In this document: positions 17,655-27,059 of the stretch, piece after piece
How positions within the stretch are numbered: the stretch's first letter is position 1
Layout: each line of letters starts with the position of its first letter
Assembly (NCBI RefSeq): GCF_003666685.1
Contig: NZ_RCIZ01000001.1
Coordinates: 310,001-374,000 of the forward strand
Reading direction: 5' to 3'
Length of the DNA: 64,000 bases
Source: Mesorhizobium sp. YM1C-6-2
Lineage (GTDB): Bacteria; Pseudomonadota; Alphaproteobacteria; Rhizobiales; Rhizobiaceae
Position numbers and translations under genes: made by a program
Notes under the pieces: generated by a model
Databases searched by the model: none
The model's input: the letters and a program-made list of their open reading frames with translations, nothing else
Told to the model about the DNA's origin: nothing

Positions 17655-18896
17655 TCATTTCCTGGAGGTGAACGCGCCGCAAGCCTTGGCGATGCGTGCC
17701 AGCGCCTCGCGCAGTTCCTGTTGCGAGGTGGCATAGGAGATGCGGAAAAAAGGCGAGGCCCCGAACGCCGAGCCCGGCACCACCGCGACCCTGGCTTCGT
17801 CCAGCAGATAGGCGCAGAAGTCGCGGTCGCTTTCGATCTTCCGGCCCTGGGGAGTGGCGCGTCCGAGCATCCCCGCGCAACTGGCGAAGGTGTAGAAAGC
17901 GCCCTGCGGACGAGGGCAGTCGAGGCCGTCGATGGCGTTCAGCCCCTCCACGACCAGGTCACGCCGGATGCGGAAGTCGCCGCGGCGTTCTGCCAGATAA
18001 TCCTGCGGCCCGGTCAACGCCTCGATCGCCGCTGCCTGGGAAACAGATGACGGGTTGGAGGTGGATTGGCTCTGGACCACGGCCATGGCCTTGATCAACG
18101 CCGCCGGGCCTGCCCCGTAGCCTATGCGCCAGCCGGTCATGGCGTAGGCCTTGGAAACGCCGTTGACGGTCAGGATGCGGTCGCGCAGAGCAGGCTCCAG
18201 CGCCGCGGGCGTGACGAAGCGGAAATCGTCATAGACGATGTGCTCGTAGATGTCGTCGGCAAGCAGCCAGACATGCGGATGCTTCGACAACACGTCGAGT
18301 AGCGGACGATAGTCGGCTTCCGAATAGGCCGCGCCGGTCGGGTTGGATGGTGAGTTCAGCATCAGCCAGCGGGTGGCGGGCGTGATGGCGCGCTCGAGCT
18401 GGTCGGCCGTCAGCCGGAACCCGTTGCCCGCGTCACAGGCGACCAGCACTGGCACACCGCCGGCAATGCGGATGATGTCGGCATAGGAGGTCCAGTAGGG
18501 CGCCGGCACGATGACCTCGTTGCCCGGACCGAGCGTGGCCATGAAGGCGTTGAAGATAACCTGCTTGGCCCCCGAGGCGACGCTGATTTCGGCGGCGGTG
18601 AAATCGAGACCGTTGTCACGCCGGAACTTTTCGCGCACCGCCTCCTTCATGGCGGGCGAGCCGTCGAGCGCGGTGTATTTGGTCTCGCCGCGCTGCATGG
18701 CTCTGAAAGCCGCTTCCTTTACTGCATCGGGCGTGTCGAAATCCGGCTCGCCCGCGCCGAGAATGATGACGTCCTGGCCCTCGCGGCGCATCGCGGCGGC
18801 TCGCGCGCCGATCTCAAGGATTTCTGAAACGCCGATATCCGCAATGCGGGCTGCCGGCCTGAAGGGCGCGGCAGCTTCATTTGGTCTGGTGAGCAT
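17655..18896 (-). CDS. class I aminotransferase, probable 2-aminoadipate aminotransferase
   Basis: PLP-dependent fold-I aminotransferase of 413 residues (aspartate aminotransferase subgroup). Visible are LGAGEPDFDTPDAV, ASGAKQVIFNAF, LNSPSNPTGAAYS, a DDIYEHIVYD segment and the PLP Lys in VNGVSKAYAMTGWRIGYG (about residue 242). ATG 18896 is chosen because homology-like sequence begins there. In this operon its job is inferred to be 2-aminoadipate plus 2-oxoglutarate to 2-oxoadipate plus glutamate, bridging AmaB and HglS. Substrate specificity cannot be read from the sequence. Confidence 0.82.
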   Translation of the reverse strand: MLTRPNEAAAPFRPAARIADIGVSEILEIGARAAAMRREGQDVIILGAGEPDFDTPDAVKEAAFRAMQRGETKYTALDGSPAMKEAVREKFRRDNGLDFTAAEISVASGAKQVIFNAFMATLGPGNEVIVPAPYWTSYADIIRIAGGVPVLVACDAGNGFRLTADQLERAITPATRWLMLNSPSNPTGAAYSEADYRPLLDVLSKHPHVWLLADDIYEHIVYDDFRFVTPAALEPALRDRILTVNGVSKAYAMTGWRIGYGAGPAALIKAMAVVQSQSTSNPSSVSQAAAIEALTGPQDYLAERRGDFRIRRDLVVEGLNAIDGLDCPRPQGAFYTFASCAGMLGRATPQGRKIESDRDFCAYLLDEARVAVVPGSAFGASPFFRISYATSQQELREALARIAKACGAFTSRK

Positions 18897-18904
18897 TTCG
18901 GTTC

Positions 18905-20419
18905 TCACTCGATATCGAATGACACGCCTTGTGCGAGGGGGAGCGCTTTTGAGTAGTTGATGGTGTTGGTGGCGCGGCGCATATAGGCCTTCCATGCGTC
19001 CGAGCCGCTCTCGCGCCCGCCGCCGGTCTCCTTCTCGCCGCCGAACGCCCCGCCGATCTCTGCGCCGGAGGTGCCGATATTGACGTTGGCGATGCCGCAG
19101 TCTGAACCTTCAGCCGACAGGAAACGCTCCGCCTCCTGAAGGTCACGCGTGAAGATCGACGACGACAGCCCCGCGCCCACCGCATTGTGCAGGCCGAGTG
19201 CATCGTCGAAGTCGGAATATTTCATCACATAGAGGATCGGCGCGAAGGTCTCTTCCAGCACCGGGCCCGCCTGGGCCGGCATCTCCACGATGGCCGGGCG
19301 CACGTAGTAGGCGTCCTTGTGATCGGTCTCGACGCGCACACCACCCGTCACCTTGCCGCCCGCCGCCTTCGCCGCCTCCAGCGCCTTCTCCATATTGTCG
19401 AAGGCTGGCTTGTCGATCAGCGGGCCGACCAGCGCCTTGCCCTCCAGCGGGTTGCCGACCGAAACGCTCTCATAAGCCTTCTTCAGGCGCGGCACGATCT
19501 GGTCGTAGACGCTCTCATGCACGAACAGGCGGCGCAGCGTCGTGCAGCGCTGGCCCGCCGTGCCCATGGCGCCGAAGGCAATGGCGCGCAGCGCCATGTC
19601 GAGATCGGCCGACGGGCACACAATGCCGGCATTGTTGCCGCCGAGTTCCAGGATGGCGCGGGCGAAGCGTCCCGCCAGGCGCGGGCCGACCGCGCGGCCC
19701 ATGCGCGTCGAGCCGGTCGCCGACACCAGCGGCACCTTTGCATGGTCGACCAGCGCCTCGCCGACCTCGGCGGCCCCGATCAGCACCTTCAGCAGCCCCC
19801 CAGGCGCATCGTCGCCGAAGCGCTTGACGGCGCGCGCGAAGATTGCCGCGCAGGCAAGAGCCGTCAGCGGCGTCTTCTCCGACGGCTTCCACACGACACT
19901 GTCGCCGCACACCAGCGCCAGCGTCGCATTCCACGACCATACCGCCACGGGGAAGTTGAAAGCGGAGATCACGCCGACCACGCCCAGCGGATGCCATGTT
20001 TCCATCATGCGGTGGCCGGGGCGCTCGGTGGCGATGGTGAGACCATAGAGCTGGCGCGACAGGCCCACCGCGAAGTCGCAGATGTCGATCATCTCCTGAA
20101 CTTCGCCCGAGCCCTCGGACGGGATCTTGCCGACCTCGATCGACACCAGGCGGCCCAGGTCTTCCTTGTGGGCGCGCAGTTCTTCGCCCAGCAATCGCAC
20201 CAGTTCGCCGCGGCGCGGGGCCGGCACCATGCGCCACTTCAGGAACGCAGCATGAGCTTCGTCGATTGCCTTGCCCGCTTCGGCGACGGACACCTGCCCG
20301 ACAGAGCCGATCGTCTCGCCCGTGACCGGGCTGCGCACAGCAAGATCGCCACCCGCAAGGGCGGCAGAATCAACACCGAGTTTCGTGAGAAGACCCGCAG
20401 TTTCCTGGGAGAGCGTCAT
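18905..20419 (-). CDS. amaB: 2-aminoadipate semialdehyde dehydrogenase (ALDH7 family)
   Basis: Aldehyde dehydrogenase of about 504 residues, close to the ALDH7/antiquitin type that oxidises 2-aminoadipate 6-semialdehyde to 2-aminoadipate. Motifs in order: AFNFPVAVWSWN and WKPSEKTPLTA (NAD site), SATGSTRMGRAVG, LELGGNNAGIV (catalytic Glu), GTAGQRCTTLRR (catalytic Cys, about residue 298), and the C-terminal FGGEKETGGGRESGSDAWK typical of the family. ATG 20419 (MTLSQ) or 20428 are both possible starts. It sits 34 bases after the D-2-hydroxyglutarate dehydrogenase stop and 8 bases before the aminotransferase. Confidence 0.9.
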   Translation of the reverse strand: MTLSQETAGLLTKLGVDSAALAGGDLAVRSPVTGETIGSVGQVSVAEAGKAIDEAHAAFLKWRMVPAPRRGELVRLLGEELRAHKEDLGRLVSIEVGKIPSEGSGEVQEMIDICDFAVGLSRQLYGLTIATERPGHRMMETWHPLGVVGVISAFNFPVAVWSWNATLALVCGDSVVWKPSEKTPLTALACAAIFARAVKRFGDDAPGGLLKVLIGAAEVGEALVDHAKVPLVSATGSTRMGRAVGPRLAGRFARAILELGGNNAGIVCPSADLDMALRAIAFGAMGTAGQRCTTLRRLFVHESVYDQIVPRLKKAYESVSVGNPLEGKALVGPLIDKPAFDNMEKALEAAKAAGGKVTGGVRVETDHKDAYYVRPAIVEMPAQAGPVLEETFAPILYVMKYSDFDDALGLHNAVGAGLSSSIFTRDLQEAERFLSAEGSDCGIANVNIGTSGAEIGGAFGGEKETGGGRESGSDAWKAYMRRATNTINYSKALPLAQGVSFDIE

Positions 20420-20462
20420 GACATTCACCTTTCCGTTTCATTTGTGGGGCGTGCCCCGATCT

Positions 20463-21884
20463 TCAAAACCGGACCCCGCCGATAGGGCCGGGCGAGGTCG
20501 CCTGCTTGAGTTGTGTCGCCATCTGTTTCAGCTTTTCCGGCGTGTAGCGGTCATAGAAATGCTGGTTGCGTCGGCCTAGCCCATGTTCGGCGCTGAAGCT
20601 GCCGCCATGTTCCTCCACCGCGATTTCCGTCAGGAGGCTCCGCAGCCGCGCGACAAGTTTTGCGTCGACGCTCCCGTCCGGATTATGTGGAACCACCAGA
20701 TTGAAATGCACGCCGCCATCGCCGAGATGGCCGAAGTCACAAATCCCGACCTGCGGAAATGCCGCCTTTAGCCACCCGCTGGCGCGCTCGCGGAACCGCA
20801 TCACCTCACCGCGCCGGAACGAGAGGTCGAGCCCGACTACATAGCCGGCGGATTTCGCGCCTTCGGACAAAGCGTGCCGTAGCGCCCACATTTCGGCGGG
20901 CGCGCCGATTAAGGCATCGAGCAGCGGCGCATCCGGCAGGTCCCAGATCTCGGCCAGCATTTCCTCCAATACGGCATCGAGCGCCTGCTCGTTCCCGCGC
21001 CGCGCCCAGGAGCGGGAAAGCTCGACGAGAATGACATAGCCCGGAATTTCGCCCGCCGGAAACGGATTGCGCAACGACGGCACATGGGTCAGCGCGTGGC
21101 GGATCGCCAGTCCGGACATGCCCTCGAAGGCGCTGAGATAGGTGCCGGCACGCTCCTCGAGCTCATTGAGCAAGCAAAGCGCGGCCTCGCCGCTGCGCGG
21201 AACGAGATAGGCCGTGGCCGCCTGCCTCGGTAGCCGCTCCAGATTGAAGACGCATTCGGTGACGACCCCGAAAACGCCGCCCGTGCCGATGAAAAGCTGC
21301 TTCCAGTCGGGACCTGTATTGTCCTTGCGCAGCTCTTTTCCGCAGTCAATGACGGTGCCGTTTTCGTCGGCCAGAACCAGCTTCAGGCCTAGCGTATTGC
21401 GGCGCACGTCGCCGAAGCGAAGGAAGCGCGCCCCGCCGGTATTGGCGGCGGCCATGCCGCCCGCCATGGGATCGGCCCCTAGATCGATGGGGAAGAACAG
21501 GCCGTGCGGTTCGAGCCGCGCGTTGATTTCTGAAAGCCGGAAGCCTGCATCCACGCGCAGGCTGCGATTGTAGGTGTCGAACGTGAAGGTCGAGCGCAGG
21601 CGATCGAGGCTGACAACGCCTTGCGTGCCGCTGTCGTCCGGCGTCGAACCGCCGACGAGACCGGTGTTGCCCGATTGCGGCACCAACGCGATGGCGTTGC
21701 GGACGCAGTAGGCCACGAGCTGCGATACGGCTTCGGTCGAGGCCGGTCGTGCAACGAAGGCGGCGCGGCCCCCCTCATAGCGCGCGGCGCTCTCGTAGGG
21801 AACCATGTCGGCCGGCAGGGTCAGCAGCCCCTGCGGGCCGAGAATGGCGCCGAGCCGGTCGATATGATCGGCCGCCAGCACCAT
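20463..21884 (-). CDS. FAD-linked D-2-hydroxyglutarate dehydrogenase
   Basis: FAD-binding oxidoreductase of 473 residues in the VAO/GlcD-D2HGDH family. Visible are the PP-loop region ALVPQSGNTGLVGG, then LGADPMAGGMAANTGG-like residues (DLGADPMAGGMAAANTGG) and a C-terminal domain with GDGGVHFNLVVP and SAEHGLGRRNQHFY that carries the metal- and substrate-binding His/Glu residues. It should convert the D-2-hydroxyglutarate made by HglS to 2-oxoglutarate. The start at 21884 overlaps the hglS stop by one base (TGATG), a strong sign of coupled expression. Confidence 0.88.
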   Translation of the reverse strand: MVLAADHIDRLGAILGPQGLLTLPADMVPYESAARYEGGRAAFVARPASTEAVSQLVAYCVRNAIALVPQSGNTGLVGGSTPDDSGTQGVVSLDRLRSTFTFDTYNRSLRVDAGFRLSEINARLEPHGLFFPIDLGADPMAGGMAAANTGGARFLRFGDVRRNTLGLKLVLADENGTVIDCGKELRKDNTGPDWKQLFIGTGGVFGVVTECVFNLERLPRQAATAYLVPRSGEAALCLLNELEERAGTYLSAFEGMSGLAIRHALTHVPSLRNPFPAGEIPGYVILVELSRSWARRGNEQALDAVLEEMLAEIWDLPDAPLLDALIGAPAEMWALRHALSEGAKSAGYVVGLDLSFRRGEVMRFRERASGWLKAAFPQVGICDFGHLGDGGVHFNLVVPHNPDGSVDAKLVARLRSLLTEIAVEEHGGSFSAEHGLGRRNQHFYDRYTPEKLKQMATQLKQATSPGPIGGVRF

Positions 21885-23281
21885 CAGGCGGCCGCCGATA
21901 CTGCTCTGGCGGCGGCAAGGCACTGTTCGATGGAGGTGCGCTCGATCCTGGCGTAGTGGTCGAATTCGTTGAGTACGAAAGTCCCCAGCGCCTTCTCGAA
22001 CAACCGCTGGTTCGGGCTTGCCACGAAATCCTGTACCACGGCGTCGCCCAGATTGGACTGGAAGATGCCGGCGGCGGAAACGGGCAGGAAATCCTCATAG
22101 ATGATGGGGTCGAAACGCACTACGCCAGCTTCGACAAGAGCTTCGATCTCGTCTCCCCCAAGCGTCGAGAAATCCGCGCCCGGCACGATGGAATAGAGAA
22201 AATAGCCAAGCCCCGCCATGCGAATAGCGTTCCAGTCGTCGGGGAAGGTGACGAAACTTTCCTTCAGCGCGGCGCCATAGGCCTGCGCATTCGAGCCATC
22301 GGCGGCCGGGCGTACCTTGGCGCGCGTCTCGTTCAGCAGGCGGTCATAGAGGCTGCGCCCCTTCGGCGTCAGCGCCACGCCTCGTTGCTCGATCTCACCG
22401 AAGCGGGCAGTGTGCGAGCCGCCGACGAGATTGCCTTCGGCGTCAGGGAAGGAGACGCGCTCCTCGATCGCCTTGAACGAGGTCTGGCGCAGCAGGATCG
22501 GGCAAGCGCGGCTGGGCGGCCCCTCGACCACTGCCTTGGGCACGATGCCGCGCTTCGGCATTTCATCCTGCACCGCATCGATATCCAGTGTCCGCGGCGT
22601 GAGATGGTTGATGTGCGGACCCTTGAAGGAGACCACATCGGCGACTAGGCGGTGCGTGGCGTGGAGACGGTCGTAGAGCGCACGCTCGACACTGGCCTCT
22701 TCGTGCCAGCGGAATGTGTTGAGAACCTCGGCTACGAAGCGCTCGCCGTCGGCCCGCGAAAGGCCGCCGTCGCGTTCGGCCTTCTCCACCAGCGCGATGG
22801 CGTCGTCTGAGAAGATACGCCGTGCGCCCAGGGTCTTTTGCGCTGCGACGCGCAACTGCGGGTCGGCGATCAGGTCGAGCCTGAGCAGCGAGGTGAACAC
22901 CCGGAACGGATTGATCCTCAGCGAAGCCTCGTCGACCGGGCGAAAGGCAGTGGAATGGACGGGAACGCCGGCCTCGCTCAGATCGTAATAGCCGACCGGG
23001 AACATGCCCATCACCGCAAACACCCTGCGCATCATGGCCAGTTCGGCCTCGGTGCCGAGACGGATTGCGCCATGTCGCTCTTCGCTGATGCGATCCAGTG
23101 TCTCCGTGGCCTCGAGGCTTGCCCGTAGCGCGGGCTGCTTTTGGAGCGTGGCTGCATTGATGTCGCTGACTAGCTCCATCAAGGTGCCATAAGCCGGCAC
23201 TTCCTGCCGATACATGACCGACATGGCCGCCGAGAAGGCGGCGCGAATAGCATCGCTGGACATGAAGGTGCTGGCTGGCAT
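21884..23281 (-). CDS. hglS: 2-oxoadipate dioxygenase/decarboxylase (DUF1338, HglS)
   Basis: Protein of 465 residues of the DUF1338/YdcJ family, a VOC-fold Fe(II) enzyme turning 2-oxoadipate into D-2-hydroxyglutarate. Family features: an opening SSDAIRAAFSAAMSVMYR, VPAYGTLMELV, RHGAIRLGTEAEL (first metal His), FKGPHINHLTPRTLDID (second metal His region) and the late Glu-containing part. The start at 23281 (MPAST) gives a length close to characterised HglS; 23263 is an alternative. It is the first gene of the operon, opposite a LysR gene, as in the pipecolate/D-lysine cluster known from Pseudomonas. Confidence 0.9.
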   Translation of the reverse strand: MPASTFMSSDAIRAAFSAAMSVMYRQEVPAYGTLMELVSDINAATLQKQPALRASLEATETLDRISEERHGAIRLGTEAELAMMRRVFAVMGMFPVGYYDLSEAGVPVHSTAFRPVDEASLRINPFRVFTSLLRLDLIADPQLRVAAQKTLGARRIFSDDAIALVEKAERDGGLSRADGERFVAEVLNTFRWHEEASVERALYDRLHATHRLVADVVSFKGPHINHLTPRTLDIDAVQDEMPKRGIVPKAVVEGPPSRACPILLRQTSFKAIEERVSFPDAEGNLVGGSHTARFGEIEQRGVALTPKGRSLYDRLLNETRAKVRPAADGSNAQAYGAALKESFVTFPDDWNAIRMAGLGYFLYSIVPGADFSTLGGDEIEALVEAGVVRFDPIIYEDFLPVSAAGIFQSNLGDAVVQDFVASPNQRLFEKALGTFVLNEFDHYARIERTSIEQCLAAARAVSAAA

Positions 23282-23339
23282 GTTGCTTTCCAATTTGTCC
23301 CGCAGGCTGGCGACTTGATGCGCTGTCGCCGATATACTT

Positions 23340-23393
23340 CCAATTAAAGGCCCTGAATTATAATTAATCCCTCTAACTTGATGCGGAATTTGC
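23340..23393. promoter_or_regulatory. AT-rich divergent control region of hglS operon and lysR
   Basis: The 112-base gap between divergent hglS and lysR holds an AT-rich tract with the palindrome AATTATAATT (23356-23365), standing out in GC-rich surroundings. A LysR-type dimer site (T-N11-A core) is plausible here; no exact operator can be proved. Confidence 0.4.
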
Positions 23394-24290
23394 ATGACCT
23401 TGTCCCGTGCACTGATCCCCGACCTTGGCAGGCTGCGATCTTTCGAGAGTGCCGCCCGCCACGGCAGCGTTACCCAGGCGGGGCGTGAGCTGAACCTCAC
23501 CCAGAGCACCGTCAGCCGCCAGATCAGGGAACTGGAAGCGCAGCTTGGCGTACCGCTGTTCGAGCGGGTGCGCCAGCGGGTTGTGCTTTCGGAGGCCGGC
23601 CGCAAGTTCCTGCCCGACGCCCGCAAGCTGCTGGAGCAGGGCGAGGCGGTGATGCTGCGCGCGATGGCCGGCTCGAAGGCTTCGCTGCTGCGCCTCGCCA
23701 CTCTGCCCACTTTCGGCGCTCGCTGGCTGATCCCGCATCTGCCGGGCTTCTTGCGCGCGCATCCAGAGATCGCGCTGGACATAGCCTCGCGCTCGGCGCC
23801 GTTCGATCTCGAGGAGCAGGGTTTCGATGCGGCGATCCATTACGGGCAGCCGGTCTGGGCCAACGCAGCCTGCCGCTATATCTGCCAGGAGGTGATCGTC
23901 CCGGTGGCAAGCCCGGCGCTGATCGAGGGGCGGTCGTTGCGGAAGCCGGAAGATCTGGCAAAGCTTCCGCTGTTGCATCTTGCCACAAGGCCCAAGGCAT
24001 GGGCCGACTGGTTTCGCCTGGCCGACGTGGAGACGACGGCGTCTTTTCAGGGGCACCGTTTCGACCAGTTCACCATGATGATACAGGCGGCGGGCGCAGG
24101 CCTCGGCATGGCCCTGCTGCCTCTCTATCTCATTGGACAGGAATTGAATGCCGGGCATCTGCGGGTGGTGATCGACGTGCCGCTGCCGACTGAAAACAGC
24201 TACCATTTCGTCATGCCAAACGGGAAACTCGACCACCCCGCAGCCAATCAACTCTATAGCTGGATCGTCGCGCAGGTCGTCAGAACATGA
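23394..24290 (+). CDS. LysR-family regulator of the pipecolate/aminoadipate operon
   Basis: LysR-type transcription factor of 298 residues: N-terminal winged HTH (RLRSFESAARHGSVTQAG, then LTQSTVSRQIRELE) and a periplasmic-binding-like effector domain from about residue 95. Its divergent position next to hglS suggests it controls that operon in response to a pathway intermediate such as pipecolate or 2-aminoadipate. The helix-turn-helix is complete and the length is normal for the GcvA-like subgroup. Confidence 0.88.
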   Translation: MTLSRALIPDLGRLRSFESAARHGSVTQAGRELNLTQSTVSRQIRELEAQLGVPLFERVRQRVVLSEAGRKFLPDARKLLEQGEAVMLRAMAGSKASLLRLATLPTFGARWLIPHLPGFLRAHPEIALDIASRSAPFDLEEQGFDAAIHYGQPVWANAACRYICQEVIVPVASPALIEGRSLRKPEDLAKLPLLHLATRPKAWADWFRLADVETTASFQGHRFDQFTMMIQAAGAGLGMALLPLYLIGQELNAGHLRVVIDVPLPTENSYHFVMPNGKLDHPAANQLYSWIVAQVVRT

Positions 24291-24776
24291 CGGGGAACGG
24301 CGACCGCGATTCAGCTCTTGTTCAAACGCCAAGGGATCTAGCTTTGTGGTGTAGCGATGATCCAAACATACGATCGGCGCGTTCAGCCTCCTTGCTCCGT
24401 ACTGAAGGGGCGCATCCGCAGGATTCGAGCCGGTGACCTCTGCCTTCGCACATTGTCCGACCTGTTCATCAAGCAGGTGATGTCGTTAGTAGTCATCGGC
24501 CGCTGAATGCTCGCTGCCGTATGGGCCGCCCTGGTTCATCGGATGCAGACCTACCCTCCAGGCAGGGGCGCCATGAAGAGGCGTCGGTGACGAGTTGCAC
24601 CGTCTTTCGACTTAATCGTCCAGCCGCCGCTCCCGGTTTCAGGACGGAGGCTTCGAAAGCTCGATCTAGGAAGTTTTGCCTGCAAATGTGAAGGCTCTTG
24701 GCGAACATCATGGTGACAGCGCCCGCCCCTTCGTTTACGGCATACTGCCTGGTGGCCAGCAGGTGAAGGGGACTGA
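24291..24776. other. gene-free stretch before the glycan locus
   Basis: No convincing gene in these 486 bases. A short piece (about 24,410-24,450) read on the minus strand faintly resembles the T-arm end of a tRNA but its stem does not pair. The boundary between the metabolic operon and the lower-GC glycan genes falls here. Confidence 0.5.
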
Positions 24777-25502
24777 GTGGCCGTCGATCTGAGGATTCCT
24801 GGGCACGAGATGCACGTCGAAATGGAAGGTGATTTTATAGATCGTCACCGTCGGTGGCTCGATCAGGCGGGCTTGTTGCACCGGCCTTGGCTGTTTCTGG
24901 GCTCTGCCCCCCGGCCCACTTTGCCGGAAATCCTTCCCGCTGACACCGCTCATGTCTACATCAAGTACTCCGGACAGGCGGGGAAACGACTAGGTTTGCC
25001 GGAGCCGGATCTGATCTACGTTCATGACATTCGCCTGGAGGAACAGGTCAAGGGCCTTGATTGTCACCGCATCCTGGCCATGACGAACAGCGAGAGGCGT
25101 GCCCGGATAGATCGGCTCTGGAGCCGGATACCGTTCGTCAAGCGAACGACCATGCTAATGAGCAACCTGGAACGTGATTGGCTTTTCGACACCTTGCTCG
25201 GCGACATCTTCCATGGCGTCGGGCAGAAAAAGCATCCGTCGAACGGCATTGCGTTGATCGCCTATGCGGTCCTGCTCGGGGTGCCCCAAATCATCGTCGC
25301 CGGGATGTCTTTGACGGACGATGGCCATTCAAATCCCGCACACAAGAAGAAGATACGTTATCACAAGGAGGAGGATCATGCTTCCTTTGTGCATTTCGCC
25401 GCGCATTGTCCGACGGTGATGACCTCGGAACCCGAACTCGCGGAGTTGACGGGCCTGCCCCTCTTTTGCGCCGCGAAGGGGACCGTGGCGAGCTTCCGGT
25501 AG
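24777..25502 (+). CDS. sialyltransferase-like (GT42/DUF115-type) protein, copy A
   Basis: Protein of 241 residues without a characterised close match known to me. An early beta strand ends in LFLGSAPRPTLP (about residue 40), like the nucleotide-sugar-binding GNGPSL motif of GT42 sialyltransferases. A second signature, HPSNGIALIAYAVLLG then IIVAGMS (about residue 153), matches the SSG...LGY..I...G pattern of that fold, followed by a His/Asp-containing segment. It is clearly a paralog of the protein at 27056-27781 (same motifs, same order, same length). The role is inferred to be transfer of a sugar onto a surface glycan. The start GTG at 24777 is preceded by GAAGGGG. Confidence 0.6.
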   Translation: MAVDLRIPGHEMHVEMEGDFIDRHRRWLDQAGLLHRPWLFLGSAPRPTLPEILPADTAHVYIKYSGQAGKRLGLPEPDLIYVHDIRLEEQVKGLDCHRILAMTNSERRARIDRLWSRIPFVKRTTMLMSNLERDWLFDTLLGDIFHGVGQKKHPSNGIALIAYAVLLGVPQIIVAGMSLTDDGHSNPAHKKKIRYHKEEDHASFVHFAAHCPTVMTSEPELAELTGLPLFCAAKGTVASFR

Positions 25503-25603
25503 GACCGTTCGTCCGGCTTGGATGGGCTTCTTGTTCAAAACCAATGCTTGAGCGCTGGTCTCCGTCCCGGCTCCCCTTTCCGCCCTTCGAAAGGCTGTGT
25601 TGA

Positions 25604-26347
25604 ATGAAGTACTTGAAATTTATCTTGCTGGCGGCTGTCTTGAGTGGCCGGTTCGGCGTAGGCGCCGTAAACTGGAAGGCGCGCCAGAGCATCGCGACTT
25701 ACCCAAGCCTGGGACTGACCTACAACCGCATCAAGAAGAACGCCAACACCACGGTCGTCACCATGCTTCGCGAGATGACGACCGGTCGTGTCGAGGGCCG
25801 CAAGGAAGCAAAAAAGCTTTCTCAACGGTATTCCGACCTGACGTTCGCGCAAATCTGGGCGCTGCGGCAGACGTTCTTCTTTGTGGTCGTTCGCAACCCG
25901 TATTCTCGGGTCCTGTCAGCCTTTCTGGAGAAGTTCCAGCATGACAGCTACCACAAGAAATTCGGGGCCTTCGACCGCTCGCCCGCAGGGTTCGCCGCGT
26001 TTCTGGAATGGCTGGGGAGCGACGGCCTCGACAAGAACTATCATTGGGACCTTCAGACAAAGCTGCTGCTGCTGCCACTCGACAAATACGACCGTGTCAT
26101 ACGCTTTGAGAGTCTGAAGGAAGACATGACGTCGATGTTCGCCAGCCTCGGAATGTCTGCCCCGCTACACCGTTTGGATGGTTTGTACCCGACGGACGTC
26201 AACAAGAAGACGTCCGCCAGCAGCCGTCTTCATGAATTCTATACGCCACGTTTGGCGGGCATAGTTGCCCGTCTCTATGCGACGGACTTCGAACGCCTGG
26301 GCTACAGCCCCGACTTCCCCCGGCAGGATTCAGGGGAAGGGGGCTGA
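25604..26347 (+). CDS. carbohydrate sulfotransferase (Sulfotransfer_2 family)
   Basis: Protein of 247 residues with the two PAPS-binding motifs of carbohydrate sulfotransferases: a 5'-phosphosulfate loop in RIKKNANTTVVTML (about residue 43) and a 3'-phosphate motif in FVVVRNPYSRVLSAF (about residue 93). An N-terminal hydrophobic stretch (FILLAAVLSGRFGVGAV) may anchor it. It should transfer sulfate to a sugar of an exported polysaccharide or nodulation-type glycan. It follows copy A on the same strand after 101 bases. Confidence 0.8.
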   Translation: MKYLKFILLAAVLSGRFGVGAVNWKARQSIATYPSLGLTYNRIKKNANTTVVTMLREMTTGRVEGRKEAKKLSQRYSDLTFAQIWALRQTFFFVVVRNPYSRVLSAFLEKFQHDSYHKKFGAFDRSPAGFAAFLEWLGSDGLDKNYHWDLQTKLLLLPLDKYDRVIRFESLKEDMTSMFASLGMSAPLHRLDGLYPTDVNKKTSASSRLHEFYTPRLAGIVARLYATDFERLGYSPDFPRQDSGEGG

Positions 26348-26354
26348 CCGGCAG

Positions 26355-27059
26355 TCAAATCGGCTTGTAGTCGGGATCGATGCGTTCGGCGATCGACTTC
26401 CACTCGGCCGCATAGTCGACATTCTGCCAATCTTTGAACCAGGGCCCGCCATTGGTGAAATGGACGGCGTCAGGCTTGCCGTGTGACGGCTTTTCATTCC
26501 AGCCCTCAAGCCAATTCCAGGAAACCGGTATTTCGCCGATCTCCTCGTCTTTCGCCCATTGCATGCGGTGGAGGTAAGCTCCTGACTCCCGGTTTATCCG
26601 CTCCGGCGTCAGCTGGCGGGTCGACGGATGCTCGCAATTGAACAGCATGAACGAGGACCAGTTCTTGCGCGGATAGGTAGTTTGCACCTTTCCGTCCATC
26701 TTGAGACCCTCCTTCGGGGTGTAGTCATGATGGACGCACGCGACCGCCTTGCTGGGGTCCCGATATTTGAGCAGGCCGGCAACGTCGCCAAAGAACAGGA
26801 AATCACAATCGCAGAAAAGCGCCCATCCCTTGAACCCCGCGAGCCAGGGAGTGAAGAACCTGGAATAGGTGAATTCCGTCGATGCAAGCGGGTCGATCTC
26901 TCGAGTATAGGCTTGCTGCGCCACCAGATCCTGAAGCTTTATGGGAATGATGCGGGTGGGGATGGACGTGTGTTCTTCGATCGAGGCTTTGGCGACGTCG
27001 TACGCGATAGGCTCGCGCGAATCCCAGCCGATGTAGATGTCCAAGGAATTTTCTCTCAA
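26355..27059 (-). CDS. glycosyltransferase, GT8-like
   Basis: Protein of 234 residues: opening LDIYIGWDSREPIAYDV, a middle TEFTYSRFFTPWLAGFKGWALF and the metal-binding CDCDFLFFGD (a DxD motif, about residue 93), the plan of GT8-type retaining glycosyltransferases. The end holds VHFTNGGPWFKDW. It overlaps the upstream gene (27056-27781) by four bases, so the two are co-transcribed. It converges with the sulfotransferase gene, eight bases away. Donor and acceptor are unknown. Confidence 0.75.
   Translation of the reverse strand: MRENSLDIYIGWDSREPIAYDVAKASIEEHTSIPTRIIPIKLQDLVAQQAYTREIDPLASTEFTYSRFFTPWLAGFKGWALFCDCDFLFFGDVAGLLKYRDPSKAVACVHHDYTPKEGLKMDGKVQTTYPRKNWSSFMLFNCEHPSTRQLTPERINRESGAYLHRMQWAKDEEIGEIPVSWNWLEGWNEKPSHGKPDAVHFTNGGPWFKDWQNVDYAAEWKSIAERIDPDYKPI

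Noticed and set aside
24405-24452. Minus-strand sequence looking like the T-arm and acceptor end of a tRNA (possible attachment site)
   Set aside because: The T-stem does not pair properly and no D-arm or anticodon arm is found upstream.
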